Positions 1-10,152 are shown, counted from the first letter of the stretch. The stretch is DNA of 64,000 bases from Streptomyces coacervatus (GCF_029223485.1 NZ_JARHTP010000003.1:620001-684000), one strand, 5' to 3'. Notes: generated by a model from the sequence alone, not told the origin. Numbers and translations: made by a program.

Positions 1-2
1 GG

Positions 3-2117
3 GAAGCGGCCAAGCAGGTCGCCGACCCGGCCAACGACGCGATCCAGCTCGGCTCCCCCTACGTCGACACCGACTCGGTGGCCGGCCTGGTGGTCCTGAC
101 CGGCCAGGCGTCGAAGACGATCGCCGACCAGCAGCAGGCCGTCGCCGACGCGCACGCCAAGAACGCCGCAGCCGAGGCCCAAGCCGCCAAGAACCTCGCC
201 GACCAGGCCAAGGGCGACGCGAAGGAGGCCTACCAGCACGCGGCGAACGCCGCCCAGTACGCGGCCGACGCCCGCACCTACTCCAAGGAGGCCCTCGGCT
301 ACGCGGCCGACGCCGCGAAGGCCGCCGCGGCAGCCTCAGCCTCCCTCGCCCGCACCATCGACTACGACAACCAGGCAGCCGCCGACGCCGCAGCCGCCGA
401 CAAGGCAGCCGGCAACGCCGAGGGCTACGCCAAGGACGCCCGCGACAGCGCCGACGCCGCCGAACTCGACGCCGCGGCCGCCCGCTCCGCCGCCACCCAG
501 GCCGAACAGGACGCCAAGGACGCCCGCTCCGCCGCCGACCGCGCCGACGCAGCCGCCACCGAGGCCGAACAGGCCGCCAAGGACGCCGACAAGTACGCCA
601 AGGAAGCCCAGGACGCGGCCGACCGGGCCGAACAGGAGGAGGCCAACAAGCAGGTATCCACGGGTGCCGGTACCGGCACCGGCGGCGTCTTCTACGTCAT
701 CGATGAAGACAAGTCGGAGATCCTCTCCGGTAAGCAGACCAAGAACTGCACGCTCACAGTCCAGGGCTGCGACGTCGCGTACAAGGTCAACGCCAAGCTG
801 GTGGCCGACTTCTACCTGTGCGCCGACGACAGCGCCCTCGCCACCGCCACCGGTTGCCCCAAAGCGGCGTGGCAGTGGCTCAGCCGTAAGACGGTGACGG
901 CCGAGGACGTCGACTGGGAACACCACTTCACCGCTGGTGAGATCACCCGCCTGGGCTGGCAGAACCTCTTCGGTGACACCCTCGGCAGCATCCTGTACGA
1001 GGTGATCCTCGGCGACGCCATCAAGTGCTTCCACGGGTCGAAGACGGCGTGCGCCTGGACTGCTGCCATGTTCGTCCCACTGGAGAAGCCTCTGGCCGCG
1101 CTCGCTGACGGGGTCAAGGCAGTGGACGCCTCCCTGCGTACCGGCATCGGAGTCGCCGACGCTCTGAAGGCGCTGCGCGCGCTGGACGTCGACACAGAGG
1201 CGTTGGCGGGTATCGAGCGGTCGGCAAACCTCTTCGAGGAGATGCGGACCGCCTGCCGGACCAACAGCTTCCCCAGCGCCACCGAGGTGCTCATGGCGGA
1301 CGGCTCACACCGGCCCATCAGCCAGGTGGGTGTAGGGGACCGCGTTGAGGCCATGGATCCGGCCACCGGCCGGTTGCGGGCCCAGCAGGTCACCGACACC
1401 TTCAAGCACGACACCCAGCGGCTGGTGGACATCACCGTTGCCGATGGGGGGAAGCTGGCCAGCACCACCGGCCACAGGTTCTACGTGGTGGACCGCGGGT
1501 GGACGCTGGTTTCCGATCTGCGCGTCGGCGACCGCCTGCGTACCCCGGACGGCTCCGTCCACGCGGTGACCGCCCTTCTCGACCGCTCGGGCCTGACTCC
1601 GCGCACGGTCTACGACCTCACGGTCGACGACCTGCACACGTTCTTCGTGCTGGCGGGTGCCACTCCGGTCCTTGTCCACAACTGCAAGGTGGCGCTCGGG
1701 TGGCAGAACAACGGGAAGCTCGACGAGTGGGCCGGGCTGCCCGAGAACAAGTTCACCACCTTCTCCAACGTGTCGCCGAGGGACTTCGCACGTATTGCGG
1801 AAATGGCCATCGCGGACCCGAGCGTGACGCTGCACATCAACATGACGGGACTGGCCAACGAGGGAACCTTCATAGATGCTGCCCAGCGTGGCCTGACGGC
1901 CGGGGAGGCCGGCCATGCTACTGACTACGAGATGTCCATGATCGCGAGGGCACTCGCCAGTGGTCAACGCCCGTGGAGTTCGATCAAGTTCTACTCCCCG
2001 TCGGGCCCAGATGGAGCCATAGTGCTGGATGCCCCGACACCTATGCCGGATCTATCGGTGCTGAAGGGAGACCTTCGCCCCGTGAAGGGTTCCGTCATCG
2101 GTTACTGCCACTGCTGA
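3..2117 (+). CDS. Polymorphic toxin, 3' part: Ala-rich stalk, Hint domain, C-terminal toxin tip (5' end outside window)
   Basis: The reading frame is open from the first bases, so the true start lies upstream; 704 residues are visible. Residues about 1-215 are an Ala/Asp/Lys-rich helical stalk with repeated AA-D-A-A patterns, likely coiled coil. Residues about 418-560 form a Hint (intein-like) domain, with the signatures TEVLMADGS near the front and VLVHNC at the end. Hint domains placed before toxin tips are known to self-cleave at the HN-C junction and free the tip. The 144 residues after the junction (561-704) would be the toxin; they include HINMTGLANEGTF and end in GYCHC. I do not recognise the toxin family, so its activity is unknown. 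The Cys before the Hint block is two residues further away than the usual C-N-S-F order. The gene is followed 10 nt later by a candidate immunity gene. The polymorphic-toxin class is well supported. Confidence 0.85.
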   Translation, partial: EAAKQVADPANDAIQLGSPYVDTDSVAGLVVLTGQASKTIADQQQAVADAHAKNAAAEAQAAKNLADQAKGDAKEAYQHAANAAQYAADARTYSKEALGYAADAAKAAAAASASLARTIDYDNQAAADAAAADKAAGNAEGYAKDARDSADAAELDAAAARSAATQAEQDAKDARSAADRADAAATEAEQAAKDADKYAKEAQDAADRAEQEEANKQVSTGAGTGTGGVFYVIDEDKSEILSGKQTKNCTLTVQGCDVAYKVNAKLVADFYLCADDSALATATGCPKAAWQWLSRKTVTAEDVDWEHHFTAGEITRLGWQNLFGDTLGSILYEVILGDAIKCFHGSKTACAWTAAMFVPLEKPLAALADGVKAVDASLRTGIGVADALKALRALDVDTEALAGIERSANLFEEMRTACRTNSFPSATEVLMADGSHRPISQVGVGDRVEAMDPATGRLRAQQVTDTFKHDTQRLVDITVADGGKLASTTGHRFYVVDRGWTLVSDLRVGDRLRTPDGSVHAVTALLDRSGLTPRTVYDLTVDDLHTFFVLAGATPVLVHNCKVALGWQNNGKLDEWAGLPENKFTTFSNVSPRDFARIAEMAIADPSVTLHINMTGLANEGTFIDAAQRGLTAGEAGHATDYEMSMIARALASGQRPWSSIKFYSPSGPDGAIVLDAPTPMPDLSVLKGDLRPVKGSVIGYCHC

Positions 2118-2127
2118 GGAGTCGACC

Positions 2128-2811
2128 ATGGATACCCGCCAGAACGACCTGTACCCGGACGTGACCGCTGCGGGCGGCCTCGTATCGGCGATGAAAAAGG
2201 CCGCGGAGCTGGGCATGGGCGAAATCTGGCCAGTGTCCTCGCCCACCGACGACATCATCGGTATCGAGACGACAAGGGGCACCATGTCGGTCGTTCCCGC
2301 GACCGAGGAGCGACTGTTCCGGGTGCGTGTTCATATTCCCGGGATCCTCTGGGACGTTCCCGGGTTCAATTGGGAGATCGGTGCGACGGACGACTTCGGG
2401 TTGCTCGTCGAGGCGGTCGTCGCATGGCGCGAAGGCGTGCCGATCGACGAGTTGGCGGCGAGATTCACGTTCCTGGAACTCGACGAATTCGCCGGGGCGA
2501 TCGAAAGGGGAGAGCCCACTTCTTCGCAGTGGGATGCCCTTCTGTCGTCCGACTTCCACCGGCGGCAATGGAACCTTCTGCGCCGCCTTCATGCGGACGA
2601 GGTACTGCGGCACATGTTCCCGACGATCTCGCACGGTGCCGTCCGCCTGTGTGTGGATCTGTTCGACGGAGCGAGCCGTCAGGTCCTGGTGTACGAACCG
2701 AGCGAAGAGAGTTACGAGGTCATCCGCCCCGGCGTGCCCGGGGCGGACTGGGTCGAGGTGCCGACCGGTGATCTGATCGCCTACCTGCGAACTGCCTTGA
2801 CACAAGAGTGA
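2128..2811 (+). CDS. Candidate immunity protein for the upstream toxin (DUF6193-like)
   Basis: A soluble 227-residue acidic protein with no signal peptide or membrane segment. Its GAGGAG ribosome-binding site overlaps the stop codon of the toxin gene and the ATG follows 10 nt after that stop, so the two are translationally coupled. That is the standard order for toxin then cognate immunity. The C-terminal half (WNLLRRLHADEVLRHMFP, then LCVDLFDGASRQVLVYEP) resembles what I recall of the DUF6193 proteins of Streptomyces, a family annotated only loosely. The immunity role is inferred from position; the family assignment is tentative. Confidence 0.6.
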   Translation: MDTRQNDLYPDVTAAGGLVSAMKKAAELGMGEIWPVSSPTDDIIGIETTRGTMSVVPATEERLFRVRVHIPGILWDVPGFNWEIGATDDFGLLVEAVVAWREGVPIDELAARFTFLELDEFAGAIERGEPTSSQWDALLSSDFHRRQWNLLRRLHADEVLRHMFPTISHGAVRLCVDLFDGASRQVLVYEPSEESYEVIRPGVPGADWVEVPTGDLIAYLRTALTQE

Positions 2812-2833
2812 TCTCGACAGATCGCTGAGGTCG

Positions 2834-2866
2834 AACCCCGCCAGGCAATCGCTGGCGGGGTTTTCC
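2834..2866 (+). terminator. Rho-independent terminator after the toxin/immunity pair
   Basis: A 10-bp perfect stem (AACCCCGCCA at 2834-2843 paired with TGGCGGGGTT at 2853-2862) with a 9-nt loop, followed by TTTT. It lies 23 nt after the immunity stop codon and separates this unit from the opposing MFS gene. Confidence 0.85.
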
Positions 2867-2956
2867 TTCGAAGGGTGGAGCCTCTGGGGACGGAAGAAGG
2901 CGAAGAAGGCAAGGCCGCCAAGAAAGAGAACCAGCCGCCCCCGACGCCCGCCGCCC

Positions 2957-4174
2957 TCAGCGGTGAAGCGCCTCCGCCTCCTGCGGGACATGGGTGGCGA
3001 TCACGCGCTCCCGCCCGCCGGCAGGGACGCGCCGGCGGTCCACCGCGTAGGCCACGCCCGCCACCCCAAGGCCGAGTACCGCCAGCCCGGCACCGGCGAG
3101 CGCCGGGGACGTAACCCCGAAGCCCGCCGCCAACGCCAACCCCCCGATCCACGCTCCCCCGGCATTCGCCAGGTTGAACGCGGCCTGGTTGGCGGAGGAA
3201 GCCAGGGACGGAGCCGCCGACGCCTTCTCCATGACCATCAACTGGAGCGGGGAACCGGTGATGAAGGCCGCCGCGCCCAGCAGGATCACCGCGAGGGCAG
3301 CGCTCCACTGCGTCGACATCAGCAGCGGGAACAGGCCGAGGACCACAACCAGGGACACCAGCCCCCCGAACAGCGTCCCCCGCAGCGAGTGGTCCGCCAG
3401 GCGTCCGCCCACCAGGTTGCCCGCCGTCGCACCCACGCCGAACAGCGCCAGCAGCACCGTCACGCTGCCCTCGGCGAACCCGGCGGAGTCCGTCAGCATC
3501 GGGGTCACGTAGCTGTACGCGGCGAAGAGCGCGCCGAAGCCTGCCACGGTCGTACCGAGGGCCAGCCAGACCGGCAGGGACCGCAGGGCAGCCAGCTCGC
3601 CGCGCAGGCCCGTCCTGGGAGCCGCGACCCGGTCGGCCGGGATCAGCAGGGCCAGCGCGGCTATCGCGGCGATGCCGATCGCGCTCACGCCCAGGAACGT
3701 GGCCCGCCAGCCCAGGTGCTGCCCCATCAGTGTGGCGACCGGGACGCCCGCGACGTTGGCGACCGTCAGGCCGAGGAACATCAGGGAGACGGAGCGGGCC
3801 TTGCACTCCGGCGGGACCATCGCCGTGGCCACCACCGCGCCGACACCGAAGAAGGCGCCGTGCGGCAGACCGCTCAGGAAGCGGGCGGCCAGCAGGGAGT
3901 CGTAGCCCGGAGCGAACGCGGAGAGCGCGTTGCCCGCCACGAACAGGGCCATCAGGCCGATCAGGACCGTGCGGCGGGACATCCGCGCGGTCAGCGCGGC
4001 GAGCAGCGGGGCGCCGATGACGACGCCCAGCGCGTACGCCGAGACGAGGTGCCCGGCGGTGGGGATGGAGACGTGCAGGTCGTCCGCGACATCGGGCAGC
4101 AGGCCCATCATCACGAACTCGGTGGTGCCGATTCCGAAAGCGCCGACGGCCAGAGCGAGCAGGGCCAGGGGCAT
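2957..4174 (-). CDS. MFS efflux transporter, 12-TM, AraJ/chloramphenicol-exporter type
   Basis: A 405-residue inner-membrane proton-coupled exporter. The N-terminus GIGTTEFVMMGLLPDVADD is the hallmark of the DHA1 subgroup that holds AraJ, YdhP and the Streptomyces/Rhodococcus chloramphenicol exporters; the loop ALTARMSRRTVL after TM2 is the MFS motif A region. Twelve hydrophobic stretches can be counted and the length is typical. Substrate cannot be read from the sequence. I chose the ATG at 4174; an in-frame TTG seven codons earlier (4195) is possible but lacks a better ribosome-binding site. The gene is read toward the toxin unit and ends about 90 bp from its terminator. Confidence 0.85.
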   Translation of the reverse strand: MPLALLALAVGAFGIGTTEFVMMGLLPDVADDLHVSIPTAGHLVSAYALGVVIGAPLLAALTARMSRRTVLIGLMALFVAGNALSAFAPGYDSLLAARFLSGLPHGAFFGVGAVVATAMVPPECKARSVSLMFLGLTVANVAGVPVATLMGQHLGWRATFLGVSAIGIAAIAALALLIPADRVAAPRTGLRGELAALRSLPVWLALGTTVAGFGALFAAYSYVTPMLTDSAGFAEGSVTVLLALFGVGATAGNLVGGRLADHSLRGTLFGGLVSLVVVLGLFPLLMSTQWSAALAVILLGAAAFITGSPLQLMVMEKASAAPSLASSANQAAFNLANAGGAWIGGLALAAGFGVTSPALAGAGLAVLGLGVAGVAYAVDRRRVPAGGRERVIATHVPQEAEALHR

Positions 4175-4214
4175 GGAGGGGCCTGTGCCTTTCAAAGGGA
4201 GAAGGGAGAGCGGA

Positions 4215-4247
4215 GTTCCGTGGACAGTTTATGTTCAGCCACGGAAC
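4215..4247. promoter_or_regulatory. Inverted repeat between the phosphohydrolase and MFS genes
   Basis: Nine-base arms GTTCCGTGG (4215-4223) and CCACGGAAC (4239-4247) with a 15-nt spacer. It lies downstream of one minus-strand gene and 41 bp before the start of the next. It could be a terminator of the first (no T tract follows) or an operator of the second. No decision is possible from sequence alone. Confidence 0.4.
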
Positions 4248-4277
4248 AAAGCCTCTCAGGCCCAGTATTCCGGGAGG

Positions 4278-5327
4278 TTAAGAGCTGGTGTCCAGGCTCA
4301 CACGGGCCGCGATGGGGAGGTGGTCGCTGCCGGTCCTGGGCAGGGTCCACGAGCTCACCGGCTCGATGCCCTGGACCATGATCTGGTCGATCCGCGCCAT
4401 CGGGAACGAGGCCGGCCAGCTGAACCCGAACCCGCTGCCCGCCGCGCCCTGCGTGGAGCGCATCTGGGAGGTGATGCCGTTGAGGGAGCGGTCGTTCATC
4501 GTGCCGTTCAGGTCGCCGAGCAGCACCTTCCGCTGCAGCGGCTCGTGGGAGATGGCCTCGCCCAGCGCGTCGGCGCTCCGGTCGCGCTGGCGGGCCGTGA
4601 ACCCGGCCTTCAGCTTCACCCGTACCGACGGCATGTGAGCGACGTAGAACGCGACCTGTCCCTTGGGCGTGGTCACCGTGGCGCGCATGGCGCGCGTCCA
4701 GCCCAGCTTGATGTCGACGGCCCTGACCCCGGTCATCGGGTACTTGCTCCACAGGCCGACGGTGCCCTGCACCGAGTGGTACTTGTACGTCGACGCCAGC
4801 GCCTTCTCGTAGACCGGGACCGCCGTCGCGGTCAGCTCCTCCAGGGCCACCACGTCCGCGCCGGACGCGGCCACGTCGCGGGCGGTGCCGGACGGGTCGG
4901 GATTGTCGGCGTTGACGTTGTGCGTGGCGATGGTGAGGTCGCCGCCGCTGCCGGTCTTGTCGGTGAGCAGACCGCCGAAGAGGTTCAGCCACACGATCGA
5001 CGGGAGCAGTACGGCGATCAGCGCTGTCGCCGACTTGCGCACCAGCGCGAGCAGGAGCAGCACCGGGATCAGCAGGCCCAGCCAGGGCAGGAAGGTCTCG
5101 GTGAGGCTGCCCGTGTTGCCGACCGTGTTCGGGATCCGCGCGTGCATCAGCATGACCAGGGCGAGGAGCAGCGCGAGCGCGGCGACGAAGATGCCGCGGC
5201 GCCAGATTCTCGGGTCGCCGCGCCATCCGGAGAACAGGCGGTTCATCAGGCGCCGGAACCGGTCTCCCCGGCGCTCGGGCCCCGAGCCGCCGTTGTCCGT
5301 CTCCGTCAAGTACGCCTGCTGAGCCAT
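4278..5327 (-). CDS. Membrane-anchored endonuclease/exonuclease/phosphatase (EEP) family protein
   Basis: 349 residues. Three membrane spans come first (about 45-61, 80-96 and 99-121), then an extracytoplasmic EEP-fold domain from about 131. The catalytic pattern of metal-dependent phosphodiesterases of the DNase I/sphingomyelinase superfamily is visible: THNVNADN, the Glu in ALEEL, the His in AHMP, LLGDLNG, and a terminal GSDHLP. Substrate is unknown; such anchored EEP proteins are common in actinobacteria and may act on nucleotides, lipids or nucleic acid outside the membrane. The ATG at 5327 follows GAGGCGACG; the longer upstream frame is not needed. A TAGGGT -10-like element sits about 55 nt upstream. 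Confidence 0.8.
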   Translation of the reverse strand: MAQQAYLTETDNGGSGPERRGDRFRRLMNRLFSGWRGDPRIWRRGIFVAALALLLALVMLMHARIPNTVGNTGSLTETFLPWLGLLIPVLLLLALVRKSATALIAVLLPSIVWLNLFGGLLTDKTGSGGDLTIATHNVNADNPDPSGTARDVAASGADVVALEELTATAVPVYEKALASTYKYHSVQGTVGLWSKYPMTGVRAVDIKLGWTRAMRATVTTPKGQVAFYVAHMPSVRVKLKAGFTARQRDRSADALGEAISHEPLQRKVLLGDLNGTMNDRSLNGITSQMRSTQGAAGSGFGFSWPASFPMARIDQIMVQGIEPVSSWTLPRTGSDHLPIAARVSLDTSS

Positions 5328-5380
5328 ACTGCGTCGCCTCACTGCCTGCCGTGCAACCCGTCCGTCCCCCGTGACACAAA

Positions 5381-5406
5381 ACCCTAGGGGATGATCGGTT
5401 CCGATC
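5381..5406 (-). promoter_or_regulatory. Possible promoter and short palindrome upstream of the EEP gene
   Basis: On the minus strand a TAGGGT hexamer (5386-5381) is preceded by the inverted repeat GATCGG-TT-CCGATC (5393-5406). The palindrome would sit in the -35/spacer region, where a repressor or activator could bind. This is pattern evidence only. Confidence 0.3.
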
Positions 5407-5514
5407 CTGCCGTCGCATGACGGCCGTACGGGCACGAGGACGACGAACCCGGCGCGGGGAGTTCCGAATGCGGCCGGGGAAAGCGCCCTCTGTGACGCAA
5501 CGCGCACATTCGGG

Positions 5515-6159
5515 CTAGGTGGTTGAGGATTTGACGGGCCGTAGTCCTTCGAGGAGCGTGTCCACGATCCGTTCCGACAAGCCTTCGGAGAGGTCGGTCT
5601 CCACGTCGGCGTCGTGGCGCATGACGGTGCGCAGCAGCATCGGGCCGACGAACAGGTCGGTCACCAGCTCGACGTCGATGTCGTCGCGGAGTTCGCCGTT
5701 CTCCTGGCCGCGGCGCAGGATCTCGATCTGCAGTTGGCGCCGTGGCCGGACGACGGAGGCGTGGTAGGCGGCCCAGACCTTCGGGCTGCTCTTCATCTGC
5801 GCGAACACGTTATGCAGGAGCACCGAGGTGCGGGTCATGACGCCGCGCTGCCGCAGCTGCTCCAGGAGGGCCACGAGGTCGTCGCGCATGGAGGTGCCGG
5901 GGAGTTCGGGGTCCGGGGGCTCGGCGGCGCGTACGACGTCGATGAAGAGCTCCTCCTTGCCGCTCCAGCGGCGGTAGAGGGTGGCCTTGCCGACGCCGGC
6001 CGTGCGGGCGATGCGCTCGATGGAGAGTTCGGCGAGCGGGACGCCGTCCTCCAGGAGCTTCATCACGCCCTCTATGACGGCGCGTTCGACCGCCTCACTG
6101 CGGGGGCGGCCCCGTGCGGGCACCCCGGGTGCGGCGGCTGGACTGTCGGCGAGGCTCAC
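5515..6159 (-). CDS. TetR-family repressor, downstream of the DHA2 exporter
   Basis: 214 residues with a GTG start at 6159 behind AAAGGGA. The N-terminal helix-turn-helix is clear (GVGKATLYRRW near residue 50), followed by a helical ligand-binding domain of ordinary TetR length. It is read in the same direction as, and 65 bp after, the DHA2 exporter gene, so the two probably share a transcript that starts at the palindromic operator 7840-7861. By family precedent it would repress its own operon and release when the exported drug binds. Confidence 0.85.
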   Translation of the reverse strand: MSLADSPAAAPGVPARGRPRSEAVERAVIEGVMKLLEDGVPLAELSIERIARTAGVGKATLYRRWSGKEELFIDVVRAAEPPDPELPGTSMRDDLVALLEQLRQRGVMTRTSVLLHNVFAQMKSSPKVWAAYHASVVRPRRQLQIEILRRGQENGELRDDIDVELVTDLFVGPMLLRTVMRHDADVETDLSEGLSERIVDTLLEGLRPVKSSTT

Positions 6160-6224
6160 TGTCTGCGTCCCTTTCCTCGTACTGGAACGATTCTCCCTGG
6201 TGCCCCCGGGTGCGGCGGAAGGTG

Positions 6225-7814
6225 TTATTCCGCCGCTGCCACCAACTCCTGCTCCTCCTCGCCCTTCTGACGGGCCGGCGGCTTCCCGGGCAGGAACAGG
6301 AACGCCACCAGCGCGCCGAGGATCGCGACGACCGTGCCGCACAGCGCGGTGACGTGCATGGCGTGCAGGAAGGCGTTGTTGGCCGGGTCGACCAGGGCCT
6401 GGCCCCGCGGGCCGAGCTTCGCCGCGACGCCGAGGGTGGCCTCGATGGACTCGCCGGCCGTGTCCCTGAGGCCGGCCGGGACGAGACCGAGCTTGCCCTC
6501 GATACCGTTGCGGTACGCCGTCGACAGCACCGAGCCGAGGACGGCGATGCCGAGGGCGCCGCCGACCTGGCGGAAGGTGTTGCTCAGCGCTGACGCGGAG
6601 CCCGCCTTCTCGCGTGGCAGGGACTGCATGATGACGACGGACGTCGGGGTCATGACGTGTGCCATACCGGCGCCCATCAGGAAGAACACGACCTCCAGGA
6701 CCCAGATCGGGGTGTCCGCCTCGAAGGTCGCGAACGCGGCGAGCGTGCCCGCCAGGACCAGCAGTCCGACCCCGGTGGTGGCCTTGTTGCCGAACCGGTC
6801 GACGAGCAGCCGGGCCCGCGGCGCGAAGATCATCTGCGCGGCGGCCAGCGGCAGCATCAGCAGACCGGACTGCAGCGGCGAGTAGCCGCGCACGCTCTGG
6901 GTGTAGAAGACCGCGAAGAACGTCACGCCCATCAGCGCGAAGAAGACCAGCGCTATGGCGGCCATGGCGGCCGAGAACACCTTGTTCTTGAAGTACGTGA
7001 CGTCGAGGGACGGGTGGTCGCTGCGCTTCTCGAAGACGACGAACGCGGCGAGTACGACGAGACCGGCACCGATGGTCGACAGCACCTGGACGTCCGTGAA
7101 GTCCGCGAGCTCGCCGCCCTTGATGATGCCGTAGACGAGCAGGACCAGGCCAACGACGGACAGGACGACGCCGATGGGGTCGACGCGGCCCGGCTTCGGG
7201 TCGCGGGAGTCGGGGACCAGCCACACCATCAGGGCGAGCGCGAGCAGCACGATCGGCACGTTGATGAGGAAGACCGAGCCCCACCAGAAGTGGTCGAGGA
7301 GGACGCCTCCGGTGATCGGCCCGATGGCGATGGCGAGCCCTACGCCGCCTGCCCAGATACCGATGGCCTTCGGCTGTTCCTCCCTCTCGAAGACGTTCAT
7401 GAGGACGGCGAGGGTGGCCGGCATGACGAAGGCGGCACCGAGGGCCATCAGCGCGCGGAAGGCGATGAGCTGGGTCGGCGAGCCGGACTCGGCGGCGAGC
7501 GCGGAGCCGATGCCGAACACGACGAGACCGCTGAGCAGCACCTTCTTGCGGCCCACCCGGTCACCGATCAGACCCGCGGTGAACAGCAGACCCGCGAAGA
7601 CGAGCGTGTAGGCGTTGATCGCCCACTCCAGCTCGCTCTGCGTGGCGCCCAGGCCGGTCGGGGCCGGGGTGGAGATCGTCTTGATGGCGACGTTCAGGAT
7701 CGAGTTGTCGAGCACGACGATCAGCAGGCTGAGCATCAGAACACCGAGGATCGCCCAGCGGCGCCGGTGCACCGCCTCGGATATCCGGGGGGCGGGAAGG
7801 GGTGGAGTCGTCAT
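6225..7814 (-). CDS. DHA2 (EmrB/QacA-type) MFS drug exporter, 14-TM
   Basis: 529 residues. The N-terminus carries [11 protein letters not shown], the DHA2 motif D1, and [16 protein letters not shown], motif A. About 14 hydrophobic segments fit the EmrB/QacA group of proton-driven multidrug antiporters. A hydrophilic tail ([18 protein letters not shown]) ends the protein. It is first in a two-gene unit with the TetR regulator and starts 26 bp from a strong TetR-type palindrome. Substrate is not predictable; an antibiotic or dye-like compound is likely by family. Confidence 0.88.
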   Translation of the reverse strand: MTTPPLPAPRISEAVHRRRWAILGVLMLSLLIVVLDNSILNVAIKTISTPAPTGLGATQSELEWAINAYTLVFAGLLFTAGLIGDRVGRKKVLLSGLVVFGIGSALAAESGSPTQLIAFRALMALGAAFVMPATLAVLMNVFEREEQPKAIGIWAGGVGLAIAIGPITGGVLLDHFWWGSVFLINVPIVLLALALMVWLVPDSRDPKPGRVDPIGVVLSVVGLVLLVYGIIKGGELADFTDVQVLSTIGAGLVVLAAFVVFEKRSDHPSLDVTYFKNKVFSAAMAAIALVFFALMGVTFFAVFYTQSVRGYSPLQSGLLMLPLAAAQMIFAPRARLLVDRFGNKATTGVGLLVLAGTLAAFATFEADTPIWVLEVVFFLMGAGMAHVMTPTSVVIMQSLPREKAGSASALSNTFRQVGGALGIAVLGSVLSTAYRNGIEGKLGLVPAGLRDTAGESIEATLGVAAKLGPRGQALVDPANNAFLHAMHVTALCGTVVAILGALVAFLFLPGKPPARQKGEEEQELVAAAE

Positions 7815-7839
7815 GACGTCCAGGCTAGGCGAATTCCGA

Positions 7840-7861
7840 TACGAGACGGTGCCGTATCGTA
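7840..7861. promoter_or_regulatory. TetR-type operator between the DHA2 exporter and panB
   Basis: A 22-bp near-perfect palindrome with the plan TACGA-N-ACGG-NN-CCGT-N-TCGTA. It lies 26 bp upstream of the exporter start, in the divergent interval with panB, and would overlap the exporter promoter. The half-site layout is typical of TetR dimers bound in pairs. The regulator two genes downstream is the obvious candidate ligand-responsive repressor. Confidence 0.75.
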
Positions 7862-8005
7862 AATCTTTTACCCGGACCTTACGTCAGCCCCCGCGTGACG
7901 GAGGAGACGGAGACCCCTCTGGCCCTCCCTGGCACGAAGTGCCACCATGGGGGTGATCCGGGGACGCCGTCAGGGCGCCTCGAGATGACTGAAGGAGCCG
8001 TTGCA

Positions 8006-8881
8006 ATGACGCAGCTTTCGGCTGCCCAGACTGTGCAGAACAGGACCTCCGACGGCAGCAAGGCGCTGTACGGGGGGAAGGGCACACGCCGTATCACTGT
8101 TCGCGACATCGCCCTCGCCAAGGAACGCGGCGAGAAGTGGCCCATGCTCACCGCCTACGACGCGATGACCGCGTCCGTCTTCGACGAGGCCGGGATCCCG
8201 GTGCTCCTCGTCGGCGACTCGGCGGGCAACTGCCACCTCGGGTACGAGACCACCGTGCCCGTCACCATGGACGAGATGACCATGCTGTCGGCCGCGGTCG
8301 TGCGCGGCACCCAGCGCGCCCTCATTGTCGGCGACCTGCCCTTCGGCTCCTACCAGGAGGGCCCGGTGCAGGCGCTGCGCTCGGCGACCCGGCTGGTGAA
8401 GGACGCCGGGGTGGGCGCCGTGAAGCTGGAGGGCGGCGAGCGGTCGCACGAGCAGATCCGGCTGCTCGTGGAGTCCGGGATTCCGGTGATGGCGCACATC
8501 GGGCTGACCCCGCAGTCCGTCAACGCCATGGGCTACCGCGTCCAGGGGCGCGGCGAGGAGGCGGCCCAGCAGCTGCTGCGGGACGCGAAGGCCGTGCAGG
8601 ACGCGGGTGCGTTCGCGGTGGTGCTGGAGCTGGTTCCGGCGGAGCTGGCGGCCGAGGTGACTCGGGTGCTGCACATCCCGACGGTCGGCATCGGGGCGGG
8701 TGTGGAGTGCGACGCGCAGGTGCTGGTGTGGACCGACATGCTCGGGCTGACCGGTGGTCGCGTACCGAAGTTCGTGAAGAAGTACGGCAACCTGCGTGAG
8801 GTCATGGGGAACGCGGTGAAGGAGTTTGCGGAGGACGTGGTCGGCGGGGCGTTCCCGGCCGAGGAGAACTCCGTCCACTAG
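8006..8881 (+). CDS. panB: 3-methyl-2-oxobutanoate hydroxymethyltransferase (ketopantoate hydroxymethyltransferase)
   Basis: First step of pantothenate (vitamin B5, CoA) synthesis: transfer of a hydroxymethyl group from 5,10-methylene-tetrahydrofolate to 2-oxoisovalerate. The 291-residue protein shows the family blocks: MLTAYDAMTA, VGDSAGN, VGDLPFGSY, KLEGG, MAHIGLTPQ, then VGIGAG and the metal/substrate residues expected of the TIM-barrel fold. The start is set at ATG 8006, preceded by GAAGGAG; the in-frame extension to 7895 is not credible. A terminator follows directly. Confidence 0.95.
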   Translation: MTQLSAAQTVQNRTSDGSKALYGGKGTRRITVRDIALAKERGEKWPMLTAYDAMTASVFDEAGIPVLLVGDSAGNCHLGYETTVPVTMDEMTMLSAAVVRGTQRALIVGDLPFGSYQEGPVQALRSATRLVKDAGVGAVKLEGGERSHEQIRLLVESGIPVMAHIGLTPQSVNAMGYRVQGRGEEAAQQLLRDAKAVQDAGAFAVVLELVPAELAAEVTRVLHIPTVGIGAGVECDAQVLVWTDMLGLTGGRVPKFVKKYGNLREVMGNAVKEFAEDVVGGAFPAEENSVH

Positions 8882-8900
8882 AGCCACAGCGGCACAGAGG

Positions 8901-8942
8901 CAGCCCGCCGATCATCCCCCGTCGGCGGGCTGCTGCTTTGTT
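8901..8942 (+). terminator. Terminator of panB
   Basis: An 11-bp perfect stem (CAGCCCGCCGA at 8901-8911 with TCGGCGGGCTG at 8922-8932), 10-nt loop, then CTGCTTTGTTTT. It starts 20 nt after the stop codon. Confidence 0.85.
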
Positions 8943-8945
8943 TTC

Positions 8946-9044
8946 TCGCCCCCGCCGCCCCTACCCGTCCCGTCCCTGGGGGCTGCGCCCCCAGACCCCC
9001 GCTTTCGGCCTGAACGGCCTCGTCCTCAAACGCCGGACGGGCTG
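8946..9044 (+). repeat. Interspersed intergenic repeat, copy A (single arm)
   Basis: About 100 bp starting CGCCCCCGCCGCCCCTACCC and ending CGCCGGACGGGCTG. The same string recurs at 19131 and 30478, where two arms face each other. Here only one arm is present, between panB and the ABC exporter. Inside it GGGGGCTGCGCCCCC forms a small hairpin. Confidence 0.85.
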
Positions 9045-9126
9045 GAAGTGGCTGGTGTCGGCGGCTTGTCGGGGCTGTAGGTGAGCTGTCGGTCGTTTGT
9101 CGGTGGGCGCTGGCACCGTTCTCGGC

Positions 9127-10148
<1,022 letters not shown>

Positions 10149-10152
<4 letters not shown>

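Noticed and set aside
336..1034. 232-aa minus-strand frame rich in Gly/Val opposite the toxin stalk
   Set aside because: It mirrors the Ala-rich repeats of the plus-strand gene and has no plausible domain; a typical high-GC antisense frame.
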